This document shows positions 40,556 to 43,599 of a stretch of DNA of 43,599 nucleotides, piece after piece. The position numbers and the translations under genes are program-made. The notes below the pieces were generated by a model, which did no database searches, had not been told where the DNA came from, and saw only the letters and a program-made list of their open reading frames with translations. Within the stretch, counting starts at the first letter, position 1, and each line of letters begins with the position of its first letter. Source of the stretch: Phaeoceros laevis (Eukaryota > Anthocerotophyta > Anthocerotopsida > Notothyladales); NCBI GenBank assembly GCA_049999765.1, contig JBNGIQ010009386.1, positions 279,269 to 322,867 of the forward strand, read 5' to 3'.

Positions 40556-41791
40556 TTACGCTGATGAAGAGTCAAAGCAGTGTGTTAGTCCTTCATCAAA
40601 GTAGTGTGTGAAGGCACCGACGATTCCCCCAAAGCTGTGGAACTTGGAGCCTACCACGTCCATTTGCACTCAAGACTAATCTGGCGGCGCCTTCAGCTGT
40701 GACTCGAACATGAGCTGCCACCACGCATCTTCCTTTGGCCAGCAGCAGGCATTTGAAGAGACTTGAGAAGTCCCTCCACTTCTACAGTGCTGGTGAAGAT
40801 TAGAGCGTCGCAGGCCAAGCGGGGATGAGGCAGGTCTTGCATGAGGAGAGGGTTTGTGGAAAGAGCGCCCATCCATCTGGTCACGTAAGCATTCACCCGC
40901 ATAGGCTGCCACCCGGCTGCGCTCAAGGCTTGCAGGAAGGAAGGCACAACATAAGGTTCCTGCAGATCATGGACAAGGGGGACAGGGCAGAGGAGGCGCT
41001 GGTTTCTGCCAGGTCCCAGGGAATCCACCAGAGAGGCGGGGAAGGCAAGTGGTGGTGTCAGGTATGTGACTCTAGGATTGCCGGGGAAGAGGTTCGAGGT
41101 CCAGGTCTTGGAGAAGATCCATGTCCTTCCCCAGAGCTGCAAGGATGAAAGGCTCACCTGCTGCTGAGAGTGGGGATGGTCTACCAGCCAGAGCTTGGGC
41201 AAATGCCCTAATTCCAGCCCTTGAAGTGAATGCGATTCCTCGAACTCCTTCGATGCTGCTGCTCCTGGACGTTTGTTGATTCTGAGATGGATCACTGAGG
41301 ATACTCCCCCACAGGCTAGCCACGACATCCAGCTGAGTTGCAGGGGTAGACTCCACAGCTACGGTGGCACACCATAGAGGACTTGCTCCTACTGAAGTCA
41401 GAACTTCCTCGAGCCGATGTTCGTACTCTGCTGGTGTTGTGAATGCCACCACACGACCGACGAGCTTGCTTGTGCTGCTGTTGCTGTCCTGGGAATGAGT
41501 CTCACTGTTTCTTGCACTAGCTCTGGTCCTCTTGTGGCTGGCTGCTTCCATTCCCTCGGTCCAGCAACAGCTCACTGACCTCGGGTGACTCCGAGAGGTT
41601 GCCAGGCCTAGAAAATGCTGGCAGATACTCTGTACAACGTGCCCACATTTCTCCACCCACTCAGACCCCCTTGTTGTGGCAAACAGCTTTACAGAAGAGA
41701 GGCCCAGGGTGGCACAAATTGGTGGAGCCTTGACAAGACTAGGATAGTGCCTGGTCCACAGCTTGTCGCACATGAGCTCCAACCCCGCCAT
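40556..41791 (-). pseudogene. Uroporphyrinogen-III synthase-like (HemD/UROS family) intronless pseudogene
   Basis: The intact enzyme closes and flips ring D of hydroxymethylbilane in tetrapyrrole synthesis, in plastids of plants. The copy starts at an ATG at 41791 with a basic, Ser-rich leader of about 95 residues that could be a transit peptide. Family blocks follow in order: VAFTTPAEYEHRLEEVLTSV, GIAFTSRAGIRAFAQAL, FILAALGKDMDLL, LLCPVPLV, VVPSFLQALSAAGW, NAYVTRW, DALIFTSTVEVEGLLKSL, GRCVVAAH, and GSKFHSFGGIV near the end. The frame breaks at three places (near 41066, 40755 and 40640), so it cannot make a full enzyme. It has no introns where plant genes normally do, which suggests a processed copy. 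It lies antisense between the copia pol and its 3' LTR. Which UROS-type plant paralogue it came from is not decidable here. Confidence 0.8.
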
Positions 41792-41974
41792 ACTCACTTC
41801 CTACTGTACATCACAAGAGCCCAGTCATCTCGTGCAGGATCCCATTTCCACCAAAACGCAATTCCGCAACCCACTCCCTCGGGTGAGCCCGGCCGTAGGC
41901 TTGCGATAGCTTGTCAAATAGGTCGCCCAAGCCCTGGGCATACCATACTAGTTAATTTAGTAAAAGTTTCTATA

Positions 41975-42198
41975 CTTAGGTACGTTTCTATAAGCAGTAA
42001 GTATAGATAAACAAACCAACGTTAAAGGTCACTAACCATCCAACCTGAGTGGGAGTGATGGTTATCAGCTAGTTAGAGCAGGTTGTTAGGTTAGGTGGAT
42101 AAACGGTTGAAACCGCCCCAGGCGGGGATAGCAACCTGTAAGAATGAATCGAGGATATAGATACAAGCGATCCTAGTCTATCTCCGATGTATCTATCA
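41975..42198 (+). mobile_element. Copia LTR, plus orientation (3' LTR)
   Basis: Ends in CA (...TATCTATCA) at 42198 and is not followed by a primer binding site, so it is a 3' LTR matching the plus-strand pol upstream. The 5' boundary is approximate. Sequence is near-identical to the reverse complement of 36966-37210. It abuts copy 2 of the 590-bp repeat block. Confidence 0.75.
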
Positions 42199-42202
42199 AA
42201 CT

Positions 42203-42793
42203 AGTGGATGTAAAGCCACATGTGATTTCTTAAGGCTTACCTCGATTATGTTCTGCCGCAGGGTCTATAAGGTTTCCTTCGGGTAAAAATCCACTGCACG
42301 CAACATCAAAGACTGATTCAACTCGTAACTCGGAAGGCTGTCGTGGCAACTAACTGGTAAGTATTCCCTCTCCGCTTGCAGCACAATCTGGGTCGTGTAC
42401 ATTGCTCACGAGTACAAAATTATCAGATGCGTGGTTGCAGTATCCTGGACAAAGCGAGAGCTGCCTCCAATTGATGCCTTGGATTACTGGTAGTCTACCA
42501 AAAACATGGACGCTTCTGAATGGCCACAGCTGTCAGACTTTCAAATCCCCACATAGGCTACTCGGAATTCCGAGTCCAAAGAGTATGTCGAGACCACATA
42601 GCTAATGTCGCGTGAATCGCGAACGGAGTGAATAATAATACCTGCCCTCGACATCCTATCATATGCAATGGATTCTTCACCACAGCAGCCTGTGCATGGC
42701 AATGATGACATCACCACTATGTAGTTAAATGGACAGGAAGGAGTTCAAACCCAAGGTGGAAAGATATCCCTAACTTAGACATATAAGAGATTG
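42203..42793 (+). repeat. Direct repeat block, copy 2 (about 590 bp)
   Basis: Second copy of the block at 32916-33503, same orientation. Sequence similarity ends at the same point on the right (agagattg). The LTR ends only four bases before its left end. Confidence 0.85.
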
Positions 42794-42828
42794 AGGCATA
42801 TCCCCTAAAAAAAAAAAAACTCAATCTC
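42787..42828. repeat. Small inverted repeat around an A13 tract
   Basis: gagattgag (42787-42795) and ctcaatctc (42820-42828) are perfect reverse complements enclosing 13 consecutive A (42807-42819). It marks the right edge of the repeat block. Confidence 0.8.
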
Positions 42829-43005
42829 CGACGTAACGGCCTTTGCCCTTGACGCGGCGACGAGAAGCTCGATCTGCCGGAGAACTTTGCCTCAGGTGGC
42901 AATGGTTGGAGAACCACCAATTCTGGAGCCTGAGGAGTTGGGGTTCTTCTACTGCACCTGTGTGGAGGGACGAAGCGATGTAAGCCTGCCAACGATGAAT
43001 CCCAG

Positions 43006-43272
43006 CTGCAAATCTTGAATGTGAGAGGCAATCCCGAGTGTCTGGCAGATAATGACCAAGGTTCATCTGCAGCAGCAGAGCTACTCGCTCAGCTCCTCAC
43101 CAGCACGGCGTGTCCACTGCGCGAGCTTTATGTCAACGGGACAGGGCTGAGTGTGGCTGGAGCTACTCGCGATCGCGTGTGTGCAGCATTGGATCAAAAC
43201 ACGTCTTTGTCCACTTTTAGAGAAGAGAGACAAACTTGTAACATTTGCAATGAATGCAGCACCGGACCATGA
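43006..43272 (+). pseudogene. Leucine-rich-repeat (ribonuclease-inhibitor-like) fragment
   Basis: Open from a possible splice acceptor (gaatcccag|CTG) at 43006. It reads LQILNVRGNPECLAD, then AAAELLAQLLTSTACPLREL, YVNGTGLSVAG and VCAALDQNTSLSTF. This is the L..L.L.GN pattern of ribonuclease-inhibitor-like leucine-rich repeats, spanning about two repeats. No further repeats are readable on either side within the window, so it is a fragment or a single exon. Pseudogene status is an inference from the surroundings and the short tail. Confidence 0.55.
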
Positions 43273-43557
43273 ATCCTAAGAAGGCTGGCTCCTGAAAGGT
43301 CAAGACGTTCTTGCTTATAAGGATGTATGCCGTGTAAACTTCTAGGAATACCAACACTCCCCCTAAGCACGAGGACTCTTCCTAATATGCAGCTACTAGC
43401 CAGGCATGCCGATTTGTGTTCAGCACGCCACATGCTTGGGTTTGGGCAGAGACTTAGTGAACAGCAGGTCTGCCCACTGAAGCTCCGTCGGTGTGTACGA
43501 CATCACGATTTCTCCTGAACCCACCTTCTCACGAAGAATTGTGCAATGCCACAATTG
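43273..43557. other. Non-coding, nothing recognised
   Basis: No protein family or repeat is visible up to the terminal hairpin. Confidence 0.45.
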
Positions 43558-43593
43558 CCCAGCGCGGGCATGCGCTGCCATGCCCGCGCTGGG
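43558..43593. repeat. Perfect 15-bp hairpin at the window edge
   Basis: cccagcgcgggcatg (43558-43572) and its exact reverse complement (43579-43593) are separated by six bases. The stem is very GC-rich and lies six bases from the end of the window. Confidence 0.9.
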
Positions 43594-43599
43594 TATGCC

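Noticed and set aside
32916-42793. The 590-bp direct repeats as LTRs of a giant retroelement
   Set aside because: No primer binding site follows the left copy, no polypurine tract precedes the right one, ends are not clean TG...CA, and an unrelated copia LTR abuts the right copy.
1-43599. CRISPR array, bacterial operon or tRNA/rRNA genes
   Set aside because: No regularly spaced direct repeats with spacers, no cloverleaf tRNA signature and no rRNA-like sequence noticed; gene structure with introns is clearly plant nuclear.

Overview
This window is nuclear DNA from a land plant. It carries PLS-class pentatricopeptide repeat (PPR) genes with E/E+ and DYW domains, a plant-type VTI1 SNARE gene, a methionine sulfoxide reductase B gene, short GT-AG introns and decayed Ty1/copia DNA. 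Long, almost intronless PPR genes with near-identical internal repeats suggest a seedless lineage (bryophyte, lycophyte or fern) with much organelle RNA editing. That placement is inference. One 100-base assembly gap (5399-5498) is present.

Layout. 1-5.8 kb: mostly non-coding, with short tandem repeats and microsatellites. 5.9-6.3 kb (+): an intact cytosolic-type msrB. 8.1-10.0 kb (-): a phase-consistent four-exon gene model that I do not recognise. 10.3-11.1 kb (+): a tandem repeat and degenerate coding-like sequence. 11.3-12.9 kb (+): an intronless GTPase-like protein with an N-terminal signal peptide. 13.0-13.7 kb: a long imperfect palindrome and a tandem repeat. 13.9-15.7 kb (-): an unrecognised three-exon gene whose last exon looks frameshifted. 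16.4-17.3 kb (-): a decayed piece of a BTB-family gene. 18.5-19.7 kb (-): a complete five-exon VTI1 gene, 221 codons, divergent from the PPR cluster.

20.6-32.5 kb (+) is the centrepiece: three tandem, same-strand PPR genes. Each begins with a module resembling the PDF motif of organellar single-stranded-DNA-binding (OSB) proteins, followed by PLS repeats and E/E+ domains. They are in three states. PPR-A has a good PDF motif, loop insertions in five consecutive repeat units and no DYW domain. PPR-B has a good PDF motif and an intact DYW domain. PPR-C has a damaged PDF motif, three extra repeat units, and a DYW domain cut off by a stop codon with a recognisable remnant behind it.

32.9-43.6 kb is a graveyard. 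It holds a 590-bp block present twice in direct orientation, a stray PPR 5' fragment, a BTB pseudogene broken by a 13-bp tandem duplication, PPR fragments, a 5'-truncated copia pol, two copia LTRs in opposite orientation (one with a tRNA-Met primer binding site), an intronless frameshifted uroporphyrinogen-III synthase-like copy lying antisense between pol and the 3' LTR, a leucine-rich-repeat fragment and a perfect hairpin at the right edge.

The genes do not form a pathway. The theme is local duplication and decay, with a possible nucleic-acid-binding fusion (PDF motif plus PPR) as the most interesting biology.
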